Source: JAPHSX01 sp039714395
GTDB taxonomy: Bacteria > Pseudomonadota > Gammaproteobacteria > Thiohalomonadales > Thiohalomonadaceae
Length of the DNA: 64,000 nucleotides
NCBI GenBank assembly: GCA_039714395.1
Contig: JBDLJH010000011.1
Span: forward strand, 1-64,000
Direction of reading: 5' to 3'
Shown: positions 26,184 to 34,644 of the stretch, in pieces
How the letters are laid out: each line of letters opens with the position of its first letter
How positions within the stretch are numbered: position 1 is the first letter of the stretch
Made by a program: the position numbers and the translations under genes
The notes under the pieces: generated by a model
Databases searched by the model: none
Told to the model about the DNA's origin: nothing
Seen by the model: only the letters and a program-made list of their open reading frames with translations

Positions 26184-27287
26184 ATGTCAGGAAATAGCTT
26201 TGGAAAACTCTTTACGGTGACCACCTTTGGTGAGTCTCACGGTCCGGCCCTCGGGGCCATTGTTGACGGTTGTCCGCCCGGACTTGAGCTGAGCGAAACA
26301 GATCTGCAGGCAGATCTGGACCGACGTAAGCCCGGCACCTCACGCCACACTACCCAGCGCCGTGAGGCGGATCAGGTGAATATCCTCTCAGGGATCTTTG
26401 AAGGCAAGACCACCGGTACGCCCATCGGCTTGTTGATCGAGAACACAGATCAGCGTTCCAAGGACTACTCAAATATTGCCGAGACTTTCCGTCCCGGCCA
26501 CGCCGATTACACCTATCAGCAGAAGTATGGTGTGCGTGACTACCGTGGTGGCGGTCGCTCTTCGGCCCGCGAGACGGCAATGCGTGTTGCTGCTGGGGGG
26601 ATCGCCAAGAAGTATCTGGCTAGCAAGGGGATCACCATTCGTGGCTACCTCTCGCAATTGGGGCCGATTAAGATTGAGAACTTCGATTGGGATGAGGTGG
26701 GAAATAACGCCTTTTTCTGCCCCGATGCGACAAAAGTTGATGAGATGGAGGCCTACATGGATGCCCTGCGCAAGGAGGGCAACTCCATTGGTGCCAGGAT
26801 CAACGTGGTGGCCGAGGGGGTTGAGCCCGGCCTGGGCGAGCCGATCTTCGATCGTCTCGATGCGGATCTTGCCCATGCCCTGATGAGCATCAATGCCGTC
26901 AAGGGTGTCGAAATCGGTGCCGGTTTCGACTGCATCGAGCAGAAGGGGACCGAGCACCGCGACGAGATCACCCCGGAAGGTTTTCTCTCCAACCACGCCG
27001 GAGGCATACTCGGTGGTATCTCCTCCGGCCAGGCGATTACCGCGGCGATTGCGATGAAGCCGACCTCATCTCTGCATCTGCCGGGTCGTAGCGTGAATCT
27101 TGCCGGTGAGTCTATTGAGGTGGTGACCAAGGGGCGTCACGATCCCTGCGTAGGTATTCGTGCTACCCCCATTGCTGAGGCTATGATGGCACTGGTGCTG
27201 ATGGATCACTTACTGCGTCATCGGGCGCAGAATGCAGATGTGCAGTCAGCCACCCCGGTGATCCCTGCATCTGCCAACAAGCCCTGA
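26184..27287 (+). CDS. aroC: chorismate synthase
   Basis: 367 residues, the usual length. Catalyses the last shikimate-pathway step, EPSP to chorismate, using reduced FMN. Signature segments are GESHGPALGAIVDGCPPGL, YRGGGRSSARETAMRVAAG (about residues 120-138), GGISSGQAI and GRHDPCVGIRATPIAEAM. The ATG at 26184 lies in a divergent region shared with the GGDEF/EAL gene. An MFS gene follows after 66 bp. Confidence 0.97.
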   Translation: MSGNSFGKLFTVTTFGESHGPALGAIVDGCPPGLELSETDLQADLDRRKPGTSRHTTQRREADQVNILSGIFEGKTTGTPIGLLIENTDQRSKDYSNIAETFRPGHADYTYQQKYGVRDYRGGGRSSARETAMRVAAGGIAKKYLASKGITIRGYLSQLGPIKIENFDWDEVGNNAFFCPDATKVDEMEAYMDALRKEGNSIGARINVVAEGVEPGLGEPIFDRLDADLAHALMSINAVKGVEIGAGFDCIEQKGTEHRDEITPEGFLSNHAGGILGGISSGQAITAAIAMKPTSSLHLPGRSVNLAGESIEVVTKGRHDPCVGIRATPIAEAMMALVLMDHLLRHRAQNADVQSATPVIPASANKP

Positions 27288-27353
27288 GTATAACGGGGTC
27301 TAGCGCAACGCATGTGATTAGCGACTAGTGACTTTCGACTTGTGACTGCCCCC

Positions 27354-28478
27354 ATGCCCTACTGGCGCCTCTCCAGCTTCTACCTCTTTTACTTCGCCAG
27401 TCTGGGGATCCTGGTTCCCTACTGGAGTCTCTACCTTAAGCACCTCGGCTTCACTCCGCTGCAAATAGGCGAGTTGATGGCAATCCTGATGGCGACCAAG
27501 ATCGTCTCACCCAATATCTGGGGCTGGATCGCCGATCATACCGGCCATCGCATGTGGATCGTACGCATCGGCTCGCTGCTGGCGCTGCTTACCTTTATAG
27601 GCATCTTTTTCGTTGACAGTTATTGGGGCTTAGCGCTGGTGATGCTGCTGTTCAGCTTCTTCTGGAATGCGACACTGCCGCAGTTCGAGGCCAATACCCT
27701 CAGCTTTCTTGGTAAAGAGCATCATAAATACAGTGTGATCCGTATCTGGGGCTCCATCGGTTTTATCGTTGCCGTGGCGTTGTTGGGGCTGGTGCTGGAG
27801 GGGAACTCTCCGGCGATGTTGCCACCGGTTCTGCTGATGATCTTTATCACCATCTGGGGCGTTAGCCTCACTGTGCCGGAGGTGGTGGTGGTGCCACACC
27901 ATGAGCAGCAGGGCTCCATTATCGATGTGCTCAAACGTCCCGAGGTACTCGCCCTGTTGGCGGTCTGTTTTTTAATGCAGGCGAGTCACGGCCCGTATTA
28001 CACTTTCTACACTATCTATATGGAGGGTTACGGCTATAGTCGCACCCTCATCGGTCAACTGTGGGCGCTGGGGGTGATCGCTGAGGTAGTGATCTTCCTC
28101 ATCATGCACCGTATGGTTAAAACTATCGGTTTGAGAAACCTGCTGATGTCCGCCTTTGCTCTGACTGCTCTGCGCTGGGTTCTGATCGGTGCCCTGCCAG
28201 AAAACTTCCCCGTAGTGCTCTTCGCCCAACTGTTCCACGCTGCCAGTTTCGGCATCTTCCACGCCGTCGCCATTGCCTATTTTCACCACTACTTTACCGG
28301 TCGTCACCACGGACGGGGACAGGCACTCTACAGTTCGGTTAGTTTCGGTGCCGGTGGCGCGTTAGGGGCCTTCTACAGTGGTTATACCTGGGATGCGATG
28401 GGGGGGGATGTCAGTTTCTATATTGCTGGGGTGATGTGTGTTTTAGCGTTGGGGGTTGTTTGGCGCTTCTTGAAATAA
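27354..28478 (+). CDS. MFS transporter (MFS_1-like, HcaT-type)
   Basis: 374 residues from the ATG at 27354 (a GTG at 27342 is possible). About twelve hydrophobic helices are evident, beginning YWRLSSFYLFYFASLGILVPYWSLYL, typical of the MFS_1-like/nucleoside- and phenylpropionate-transporter-like group. The cytoplasmic loop 2-3 motif is GWIADHTGHRMWI. The substrate is not predictable. It follows aroC after 66 bp. Two repeat elements lie beyond its stop. Confidence 0.88.
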   Translation: MPYWRLSSFYLFYFASLGILVPYWSLYLKHLGFTPLQIGELMAILMATKIVSPNIWGWIADHTGHRMWIVRIGSLLALLTFIGIFFVDSYWGLALVMLLFSFFWNATLPQFEANTLSFLGKEHHKYSVIRIWGSIGFIVAVALLGLVLEGNSPAMLPPVLLMIFITIWGVSLTVPEVVVVPHHEQQGSIIDVLKRPEVLALLAVCFLMQASHGPYYTFYTIYMEGYGYSRTLIGQLWALGVIAEVVIFLIMHRMVKTIGLRNLLMSAFALTALRWVLIGALPENFPVVLFAQLFHAASFGIFHAVAIAYFHHYFTGRHHGRGQALYSSVSFGAGGALGAFYSGYTWDAMGGDVSFYIAGVMCVLALGVVWRFLK

Positions 28479-28486
28479 GCCAAGGG

Positions 28487-28568
28487 CGTAGGTGCGATTA
28501 GCGTAGCGTAATCGCACGAACGAGGAATAATGCATGCGTCCGATTACGCTACGCTAATCGGACCTACG
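28487..28568. repeat. 82-bp palindromic intergenic repeat
   Basis: Two 31-nt arms (28487-28517 and 28538-28568) match in inverted orientation at 29 of 31 positions around a 20-nt loop. The arms carry the core GATTAGCGTAGCGTAATCG. It is similar in style to the GTAGGGTGGATAA-type palindrome at 46247-46320. It can form a long RNA hairpin after the MFS gene. Confidence 0.85.
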
Positions 28569-28574
28569 TGCTTC

Positions 28575-28650
28575 CGCTTTGGTCGCTGAGTAGTTGCTTT
28601 CTAGTGGGGAGAGGGGAAAGAGCACTGATTTGGGCCGGAGTCGGCCATGA
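28575..28650. repeat. dispersed repeat, copy A
   Basis: Shares GCTTTGGTCGCTGA at one end and GATTTGGGCCGGAGTCGGCC about 50 bp further on with copies at 36148-36220 and 39142-39216. Spacing between the two blocks is similar in all three. No terminal repeats or coding sequence are visible. Confidence 0.6.
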
Positions 28651-28782
28651 GCGGAAGTAAAGATTGATAGGCTACAACGGCAGCATCCTAAAGCGGTCAT
28701 TCATAATAAAGTGTAGTTAGGGCAGCAGAAAAGCGTGATAGGACTCCGAGGGTGACGCCCCCGGCTACCCGGTTGTATTTAC

Positions 28783-29613
28783 TCAGACCTTTTGAACAAT
28801 AATTTCACTGGGTGCAATAAGGTCTGCTTCAATATTGTCAATCATGTTTTTAATTTTAATCGGTGTGCTTGCCTGCATAAGTGTGTGTAGGCCTAGAGGA
28901 GGGGGGCCTCCATTGGCTTCTGTTTTTGCACGCAGCTGCTTGAAGAACTCAAGTGAAAAATCTCGACGATTATTGTTTGCAGAAATCTTGAATCCGGCCT
29001 CAGTCAAGGCTTTCTCGTATTGATCTGGCGTCGCTAATTTGCTGGTACTGTTTTCTGTTGCCCAGGGGACGGGGAAAACCATCTCACCGTCAATATTTAG
29101 CATTACATCGTAGACACCAAAAAAGGCACCCGGACGCAGTACGCGATAAACCTCGCTAAAAAGCTGTGCTTTATTCTCTATGTTCATTCCGACGTGCAGC
29201 ATTAATGCACCATCGAATGTCGCATCTTTAAAAGGCATAGAAAGCGCGCTTCCTTGGTGTAGAGTGACTTTCTTATCCAATCCGACCCAGCTCGAAAGTA
29301 CTTTCCCTGTGTCGATGTATTCCTGTGTCAAATCAATTCCAGTCACATGATTGTTGTATTTGTTAGCAATAAACCGTGAAGCACCTCCTAGTCCGCACCC
29401 CACATCAAGAATATGGTCGTGCTCAGAAAAATTGAGTTGACCTAGCAAGTTGTCAGTCGCTAGTCGCCCACCAATATGAAACTCATCAACAGGCCCAAGA
29501 TCTTCAACAGTTATGTTGTCGACTGTTTTTCCAAGCTTAGGAAGGGCCGCTTGAATAGTATCAAGCAAGTTCCCGTTTGAGTAATGTTCTGATACCGTTT
29601 GTTCGTATGACAT
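28783..29613 (-). CDS. class I SAM-dependent methyltransferase
   Basis: 276 residues. SAM-binding motif I is ILDVGCGLGGASRF (about residues 68-81), followed by the acidic VTGIDLTQEYI and the post-motif LRPGAFFGVYDV. The overall pattern resembles small-molecule methyltransferases of the sterol/tocopherol or glycine-sarcosine type; substrate unknown. It is the distal gene of a minus-strand set with a tautomerase (82 bp upstream) and a small membrane protein, all divergent from a CadC-like regulator. It has no signal peptide. Confidence 0.85.
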   Translation of the reverse strand: MSYEQTVSEHYSNGNLLDTIQAALPKLGKTVDNITVEDLGPVDEFHIGGRLATDNLLGQLNFSEHDHILDVGCGLGGASRFIANKYNNHVTGIDLTQEYIDTGKVLSSWVGLDKKVTLHQGSALSMPFKDATFDGALMLHVGMNIENKAQLFSEVYRVLRPGAFFGVYDVMLNIDGEMVFPVPWATENSTSKLATPDQYEKALTEAGFKISANNNRRDFSLEFFKQLRAKTEANGGPPPLGLHTLMQASTPIKIKNMIDNIEADLIAPSEIIVQKV

Positions 29614-29695
29614 AGTTACTCTCCTTTACGTTTCCGTGTTCAAAAAATCGTTTTAGCTATTCAGGACTTCGCGCATGAATCGCTATTCGGTTTTG

Positions 29696-29908
29696 TTAAT
29701 GGTCGTCCACCGCCGATGCTGAGCTGACCATGCTCTGGCCACCAATACCCCAGTTTCCTTCACGGACCTCCTCTACCAGTACCCAGGTAATACCACGCAT
29801 AGCCTCTCCTTCGATTGACACTATGGCGTCGGTGACTTTTTCGATCATTTCGCGTTTTTGCTCTTCGGTGAAGGTGCTTTCAAGTACATTAATGGTTACC
29901 AGTGGCAT
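29696..29908 (-). CDS. 4-oxalocrotonate tautomerase family protein
   Basis: 70 residues beginning MPLVTINV; the Pro following the initiator Met is the catalytic base in this superfamily. The family pattern FTEEQKREMIEKVTDAIV and the C-terminal WGIGG match. Likely active as an oligomer on a keto-enol or isomerisation substrate. Position between a membrane protein gene (44 bp) and the methyltransferase (82 bp) suggests a small-molecule pathway. Confidence 0.88.
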   Translation of the reverse strand: MPLVTINVLESTFTEEQKREMIEKVTDAIVSIEGEAMRGITWVLVEEVREGNWGIGGQSMVSSASAVDDH

Positions 29909-29952
29909 GGAAATTCTCCTGTTGAGAGCTTGGCTAGAGCAATAGCAGTCGA

Positions 29953-30357
29953 CTATTCCGGGGAGACAATCTTGACAATACTGCCGGAAACCGGCGGTGT
30001 AAAAATTACAGTATTAAGCAGCCCCCAACTTATTGGCTGGTTACGGTTCCACGGTAGTAGTGACATCATGCGAGCGAGTGGACAATAACCGGTTGTCAGT
30101 TTTACTGTGCCGCCGATCAGTTGAACCCAATGTACCCAGCCGAAGAAGGGCGCCTGCCCCAGGACCAACAGGCTGAGGAAACAAATGCGAACCTGCATCG
30201 GGAATGCAAATATCCCTGGTTGCCGCAGCAAGAAATGGATGGCGTGGGCCAGATTAACAATCATTGCCAGAAACAAGGCCGTAGGCCAAATCAACAGGCC
30301 GATGGCAAGAAAGGTGACTGTTAAAGTCCAATAGCTCCAGATGGTGTGTTCATTCAT
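29953..30357 (-). CDS. small polytopic membrane protein of unknown function
   Basis: 134 residues. About three or four hydrophobic segments (WTLTVTFLAIGLLIWPTALFLAM, ICFLSLLVLGQAPFFGWVHW). I do not recognise the family. It is the first gene of the leftward set with the tautomerase and methyltransferase and lies across a 163-bp divergent region from the regulator at 30521. A ribosome site (GGAGAGAGGAG) lies just upstream of the ATG. Confidence 0.75.
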   Translation of the reverse strand: MNEHTIWSYWTLTVTFLAIGLLIWPTALFLAMIVNLAHAIHFLLRQPGIFAFPMQVRICFLSLLVLGQAPFFGWVHWVQLIGGTVKLTTGYCPLARMMSLLPWNRNQPISWGLLNTVIFTPPVSGSIVKIVSPE

Positions 30358-30451
30358 CTCCTCTCTCCTGTATTTATCCCCGGTGTTTTCCTGCTTCCTG
30401 GTGAAAAGTCTAGTTAGACCGGCCCGTCAATACCTGAGGTTGCCAGGGAGG

Positions 30452-30473
30452 TTTTGTGGAGATTTTGTGGAGA
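30452..30473. promoter_or_regulatory. tandem 11-bp direct repeat, candidate operator
   Basis: TTTTGTGGAGA occurs twice in perfect tandem (30452-30462, 30463-30473), followed by a partial TTGTCTG. It lies midway in the divergent region between the membrane protein gene and the winged-helix regulator. OmpR/CadC-type winged helices commonly bind direct repeats about one helical turn apart, so this is a likely binding site for the adjacent regulator (inference). Confidence 0.55.
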
Positions 30474-30520
30474 TTGTCTGCTACCGTTTAATTTCGAGTA
30501 CTTTGATGGAGAATTAGCCG

Positions 30521-32065
30521 GTGTTGCTGACTTTTGGGGAATACGAACTCGATACCGAGCTGTTCGAATTGCGCCGCAGCGGCCAACCACTTCAGATTGA
30601 GCCACAGGTGTTCGACCTGCTGGTCTATCTGGCACAGCACCGAGACCGCATCATTAGTCGCCAGGAACTACTGGACAAACTGTGGGCGGGAAAGGTGGTC
30701 ACCGACTCGACCTTGAGCAGCCGTATCAAGGCAGCCCGTCAGGCGGTTGGCGACAGTGGGCAAGCGCAGAATTGTATTGCGACCTTTAACCGGCGGGGAT
30801 ACCGTTTTGTCGCGGCGGCCGAGGAGCTTGAACAGGACGCTGCTGAAGCAGGGGCCGGAGCAGCCAGCCTGTTCTCGCACCAGTCTAAGCCACACCATGA
30901 TCGACCTTCGGTGGCAGTGATGCCGTTTGCCCACAACCACGGCCGTGACGCGATCGCATGGATAGCAGATATGCTAAGCGAGGACATAAGCATCCAGCTA
31001 GCCCGCATCCCCGGTTTTCTGGTGATATCGCGCAACTCAACCGCGTACTACCGTGGGCGAGAGTTTAGTATCAGTCAGGTCGGCCGCGAGCTCGGTACCG
31101 ATTATGTGGTTGAGGGCTCGATATGGGAAACGGGCAAACACCTTCGGGTATCCGTGCAATTGTTGGAAACCTCCAGCGGCCAGTTCTTGTGGGCCGACCG
31201 TACCGAGATACCGGCAGACAAACTGGGCGAGTTTCAGGACGATGTGGTTCGCGAGATTGTCAGCCGCATCGAGCCGGAGCTGAACCGTGCTGAGCTCTCG
31301 ACTCTGAAACAACGCCGCCCTGTTGATCTGGGCGCCTGGGCGCTCTACCGCCAGGGCCATGCGATTCTTAGCCTGAAGGGCTGGAGCGAAGAGAGCTTCA
31401 GCGAATCGGCGGACCTGTTGCGCCAGGCCATTTCCCGCGACCCAGAACTGGCTTTCGCCCACGCCTATCTCGCACTCATCCTAGCCATCGGCCATCTAAT
31501 CGGGCTGGTCAACGATGATGGCTGCCACGAAGAGGCAGAGGCCGCAGCCGAGGCTGCCCTTGCGCTGGACAGCCAGGATTCTGACGTGCTCGGCTATGTC
31601 GGTTGTGCCTTCGCTGATATGGGTAATTTCCAGCGTGGCATCGGAATGATGCGACGTGCGGTGGAGTTGGACCCAAGCAATGCTCAAGCCCATGCTGCTC
31701 TCGGCGCGGCGCTGCTGAGAATAGGTAAAGAGGAGGGCATCAATGAGATGCGCTACGGCATCCGCATCAGCCCGCGAGACAGCCGACTGGCCGTTTGGGG
31801 CACAATGCTGGCGCGCGGCCTGTTAAGCTTAGGTAGTGTCGACGAGGCCATCGAGGCAGCCGATTATGCATGCCGCTGTGACGACAAGATCTTTCTTCCC
31901 CGGCTGGTTCTGGCAGTGGCCCATAACACGGCAGAAAAACCGGACGGTGCCCGCGCTGCTCTTGATGACGCCCGCCGTATCCGACCGCAATTGACTATCG
32001 ACGACATCGCCCATTTCGCTACTCCAAACGAAATAGCCAATCTTAAACGCACAGGTCTTTTGTAG
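30521..32065 (+). CDS. winged-helix (CadC/OmpR-type) regulator with TolB-like and TPR domains
   Basis: 514 residues from a GTG at 30521, with GGAGA at 8-nt spacing. An N-terminal Trans_reg_C winged helix (residues 1-100) contains LVYLAQHRDRIISRQELLDKLW and FNRRGYRFVA. A linker is followed by a TolB/FlgO-like domain (about residues 127-260, SVAVMPFAHN to ELNRAE), then TPR-like helices to the end (AYLALILA, ALAEAAADSQ-type spacing; Asn/Ala-rich PSNAQAHAALGAALLRIG). No transmembrane segment is seen, unlike CadC. It probably controls the divergent membrane protein-tautomerase-methyltransferase set and itself. Confidence 0.88.
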   Translation: MLLTFGEYELDTELFELRRSGQPLQIEPQVFDLLVYLAQHRDRIISRQELLDKLWAGKVVTDSTLSSRIKAARQAVGDSGQAQNCIATFNRRGYRFVAAAEELEQDAAEAGAGAASLFSHQSKPHHDRPSVAVMPFAHNHGRDAIAWIADMLSEDISIQLARIPGFLVISRNSTAYYRGREFSISQVGRELGTDYVVEGSIWETGKHLRVSVQLLETSSGQFLWADRTEIPADKLGEFQDDVVREIVSRIEPELNRAELSTLKQRRPVDLGAWALYRQGHAILSLKGWSEESFSESADLLRQAISRDPELAFAHAYLALILAIGHLIGLVNDDGCHEEAEAAAEAALALDSQDSDVLGYVGCAFADMGNFQRGIGMMRRAVELDPSNAQAHAALGAALLRIGKEEGINEMRYGIRISPRDSRLAVWGTMLARGLLSLGSVDEAIEAADYACRCDDKIFLPRLVLAVAHNTAEKPDGARAALDDARRIRPQLTIDDIAHFATPNEIANLKRTGLL

Positions 32066-32266
32066 CACAACGCATAGCGCGTTACGCAATGTGGCGGTAT
32101 TCATTACCGTTAAAATTCCCACTACTTCGAATGAGTGTCCCTAGCCACTTCAGCAATCATCAGCACCCTCCTGACAACTGGTACTCTATCAGCGCTGATC
32201 TATACTGAGTTAGCACTGTTTTAGTAACGCTACAAAATCACACAGTAGACCAAAGGAGAATGGAGT

Positions 32267-33046
32267 ATGGACAGGTTTATAGCTATCGCACTACTACTGG
32301 TTACACTGCCAACATTCGCGGAAATTCAAACCAAAGCCGTGGCCTACGAACATGATGGGGCCAAGCTAACCGGCCACCTCTATTGGGATGATGCCATAAA
32401 AGGGAAGCGTCCCGGCGTGATGGTCATTCATGAATGGTGGGGACTGGACGACTATGCCAAGAAACGAGCCCACATGATTGCCAAAGAGGGCTATGTGGCC
32501 TTCGCTGCCGATATGTACGGTGGCAATAGAGTAACGACCAACCCTGATCAAGCAAAAGAGTGGATGTTGGAGGTGACTGCTGATGTTGAAGGTTGGCAAG
32601 AACGTGCCGCGCTGGGGCTGGAGCAACTTATAAATAGTGGCATGGTCGACCCAGAGCGTACCGCTGCCATGGGATATTGTTTCGGTGGTGGAACCATATT
32701 ACAGATGGCCTACTCCGGCACCAAGGCCAAAGGGGTGATCGGTTATCATGCCTCTCTACCCGCAGCACCTGAAACGGCCAAGGGCCAGATCAAAGCGAAA
32801 GTACTTATTTTTCACGGTGCGGCAGACTCTTTTGTTGCACCCGAGGTAATTAGCAATTTTCAGGACAAGCTGCAGGAAACCGGGGCAGACTGGGAATTCG
32901 TCACCTTTGGTGGTGACGTGCGCCACAGCTTCACTGTTCCCAGCGCGGGTGAACGTGGGATAGTCGCATTGAAGTATGATGCCAATGCCGATCAAGTGTC
33001 CTGGAAGCGGACGTTAGATTTTTATTCAGCGTTATTTGCCAAATAA
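32267..33046 (+). CDS. exported dienelactone hydrolase family protein
   Basis: 259 residues. A signal peptide (FIAIALLLVTLPTFA, cleavage near residue 19) precedes a dienelactone-hydrolase fold. The nucleophile elbow is GYCFGG with Cys as nucleophile, the oxyanion strand VMVIHEWWGLDDY, the acid in HGAADSFVA, and the His in DVRHSFTVP. The family hydrolyses cyclic esters; this exported version probably acts in the periplasm on an unknown ester. A strong ribosome site (AAAGGAGAATGGAGT) precedes the ATG. It has its own terminator. Confidence 0.9.
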   Translation: MDRFIAIALLLVTLPTFAEIQTKAVAYEHDGAKLTGHLYWDDAIKGKRPGVMVIHEWWGLDDYAKKRAHMIAKEGYVAFAADMYGGNRVTTNPDQAKEWMLEVTADVEGWQERAALGLEQLINSGMVDPERTAAMGYCFGGGTILQMAYSGTKAKGVIGYHASLPAAPETAKGQIKAKVLIFHGAADSFVAPEVISNFQDKLQETGADWEFVTFGGDVRHSFTVPSAGERGIVALKYDANADQVSWKRTLDFYSALFAK

Positions 33047-33063
33047 ACAAAGCTTTATTTCAG

Positions 33064-33090
33064 AAAAACCGGGGGTTACCCCGGTTTTTT
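33064..33090 (+). terminator. rho-independent terminator
   Basis: Stem ACCGGGG / CCCCGGT with a 4-nt loop and an A run before and six T residues after, 18 bp past the hydrolase stop. Confidence 0.9.
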
Positions 33091-33211
33091 GTGTGAGCCT
33101 GGCTCGGCAGGAGCTGTTGAAATAATAAGTAGGGTCAGATGAAATTTTAATGTCCTGGCTGTGGAAGTTAGCTAAGCCAGCCCTTAACGTCCGCTAAGGT
33201 CGCTCTTATTG

Positions 33212-33847
33212 TCAGATTTCAGTCTGTTCTGCCATTTCTAGGGCATCATCTACCTCTATGCCAAGATATCTGACGGTACTTTCGATCTTGGTATGACCAA
33301 GCAGAATCTGCACTGCTCGCAGGTTTTTGGTACGCCTATATATCAATGTTGCTTTTGTGCGCCTCAGTGAGTGTGTGCCGTACTCAGTTGGATCTAGAGA
33401 TGCGAGGCTCGCCCAGGATTTTACTATTCGGCTATATTGACGAGTAGTTAAGTGTTTCTCTCGGTTTTTCCTGCTCGGAAATAGGTTATGCTCCATCCTG
33501 AGGTGGGAACTCTCGATCCACTTGCCTACAGCATCACGTGTCGTCTCTGTGATCTCAAACTTCACTGGTTGGCCAGTCTTTCTCTGTAGCACCATAGCCC
33601 GTGACAGTACTTGACCACCATTCGATACATCATGCACGCGTAGGGACACTAGATCACAGCCACGGAGTTTGCTGTCTATTGCCAGATTGAACAGAGCTAA
33701 GTCTCTGATTTTGTGTGCAATCTGAAGTTTCGTACGTATAGCCCATATCTCTCTGAGCTTCAGAGGCTTCTTTTGACCTACGAGATTGCCTTTATTCCAA
33801 GGCGTATGGGTATTACCATCTGAAAGTAGTGGGAATGTAGTATTCAT
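33212..33847 (-). CDS. lone tyrosine recombinase
   Basis: 211 residues from the ATG at 33847 (GAGGAAA upstream). The full catalytic set is present: Arg62 (SKLRGCDL), Lys90, His159 and Arg162 (HSLRR), His185 (LLGHTK) and the Tyr194 nucleophile (VRYLGIE). It is shorter than phage integrases, with an abbreviated N-terminal arm-binding part, and has no excisionase, phage or integron gene beside it. Short GTCCGCTA-type motifs occur on both flanks (33189-33196, 33942-33948). It may act on its own flanking repeats or be a domesticated enzyme. Confidence 0.88.
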   Translation of the reverse strand: MNTTFPLLSDGNTHTPWNKGNLVGQKKPLKLREIWAIRTKLQIAHKIRDLALFNLAIDSKLRGCDLVSLRVHDVSNGGQVLSRAMVLQRKTGQPVKFEITETTRDAVGKWIESSHLRMEHNLFPSRKNREKHLTTRQYSRIVKSWASLASLDPTEYGTHSLRRTKATLIYRRTKNLRAVQILLGHTKIESTVRYLGIEVDDALEMAEQTEI

Positions 33848-33967
33848 GGCGGTTTCCTCGTGTTGGTTGCAAGGAAACAAAGTGTGGTAGCTGGGCTATA
33901 TAGTCGCTATGCGGCCAAGAGCGGGCGTTAGCTATCACTAAAGCGGACACCCTAGATAATGAAGTAA

Positions 33968-34633
33968 TCATAAAAATTCATATGCTTTACGATTCGCATA
34001 TCTTCTAATCAAGTGCCAGCTCCCCCACAAGAACAGGCTAACGGCAATGGCGGTATAGATAGCCGGCTGTGGTCGTTCTAATGAGGAGATAGATCCTGCA
34101 TAGGTTACGATTAGAGCATAGGGTACGGTTCCCATTGCAAAAAACAGAAGAAACTTAGCAAATTTCATACTTGTTGCCCCCGCCATACAACAACTGACCT
34201 CTGGCAGGATAGGTAACGCACGACAAATAATCAGTAACCATGGTCCCGTGCGTTGGAAGGCACTTTCTATTTCATTGAGCTTTTCTCCATTACGGTAGAT
34301 ATGATGTAGTAGTGCCGATCCATATTTACGACTTAGTAGATAACCTGTTATACCTGCCAGAAAAAACCCCAATAGTGTCGCAGCAACGGCAAGTGGCCAA
34401 CCGAGAAAATAACCGGCTAATATGGATACTGTCATGGTTGGTACTGCGACAAATAGATCCGCATAAAGTAGAAGCACGACAAGCAATGCCAGATATATGG
34501 GGGAAATCTGTTGCGCTGCAGTCAGTGCATCTCGCACCTGATCAAGTGATAGAACGCCAGTCACTTTAAGCAGAATAAAGGTTGATAGAAATAATAGACC
34601 TAGAACCACCATTAATTTAATTAAATCCTTCAT
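33968..34633 (-). CDS. TVP38/TMEM64 family membrane protein (DedA-like)
   Basis: 221 residues. Several transmembrane helices, and the SNARE-associated/VTT-domain signature: a segment around GYFLGWPLAVAATLLGFFLAG (about residues 73-93), then FQRTGPWLLIICRALPILPEV. The family is thought to include lipid scramblases. It is the last gene of the set Crp-like regulator, SDR, TVP38. It follows the SDR gene by 11 bp. Confidence 0.88.
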   Translation of the reverse strand: MKDLIKLMVVLGLLFLSTFILLKVTGVLSLDQVRDALTAAQQISPIYLALLVVLLLYADLFVAVPTMTVSILAGYFLGWPLAVAATLLGFFLAGITGYLLSRKYGSALLHHIYRNGEKLNEIESAFQRTGPWLLIICRALPILPEVSCCMAGATSMKFAKFLLFFAMGTVPYALIVTYAGSISSLERPQPAIYTAIAVSLFLWGSWHLIRRYANRKAYEFL

Positions 34634-34644
34634 ATTATTTCTCC

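Larger units (their letters stand above)
28479..28782. other. 304-bp intergenic stretch with repeats, no gene seen
   Basis: Contains the 82-bp palindrome at 28487-28568 and one copy of the dispersed repeat at 28575-28650. I see no convincing reading frame or RNA gene in the rest. It marks the left edge of the accessory region. Confidence 0.7.

Noticed and set aside
33100..33960. Integron or attC array with the lone recombinase
   Set aside because: The protein lacks the integron-specific additional domain and no attC-like series of cassettes is present on either side.
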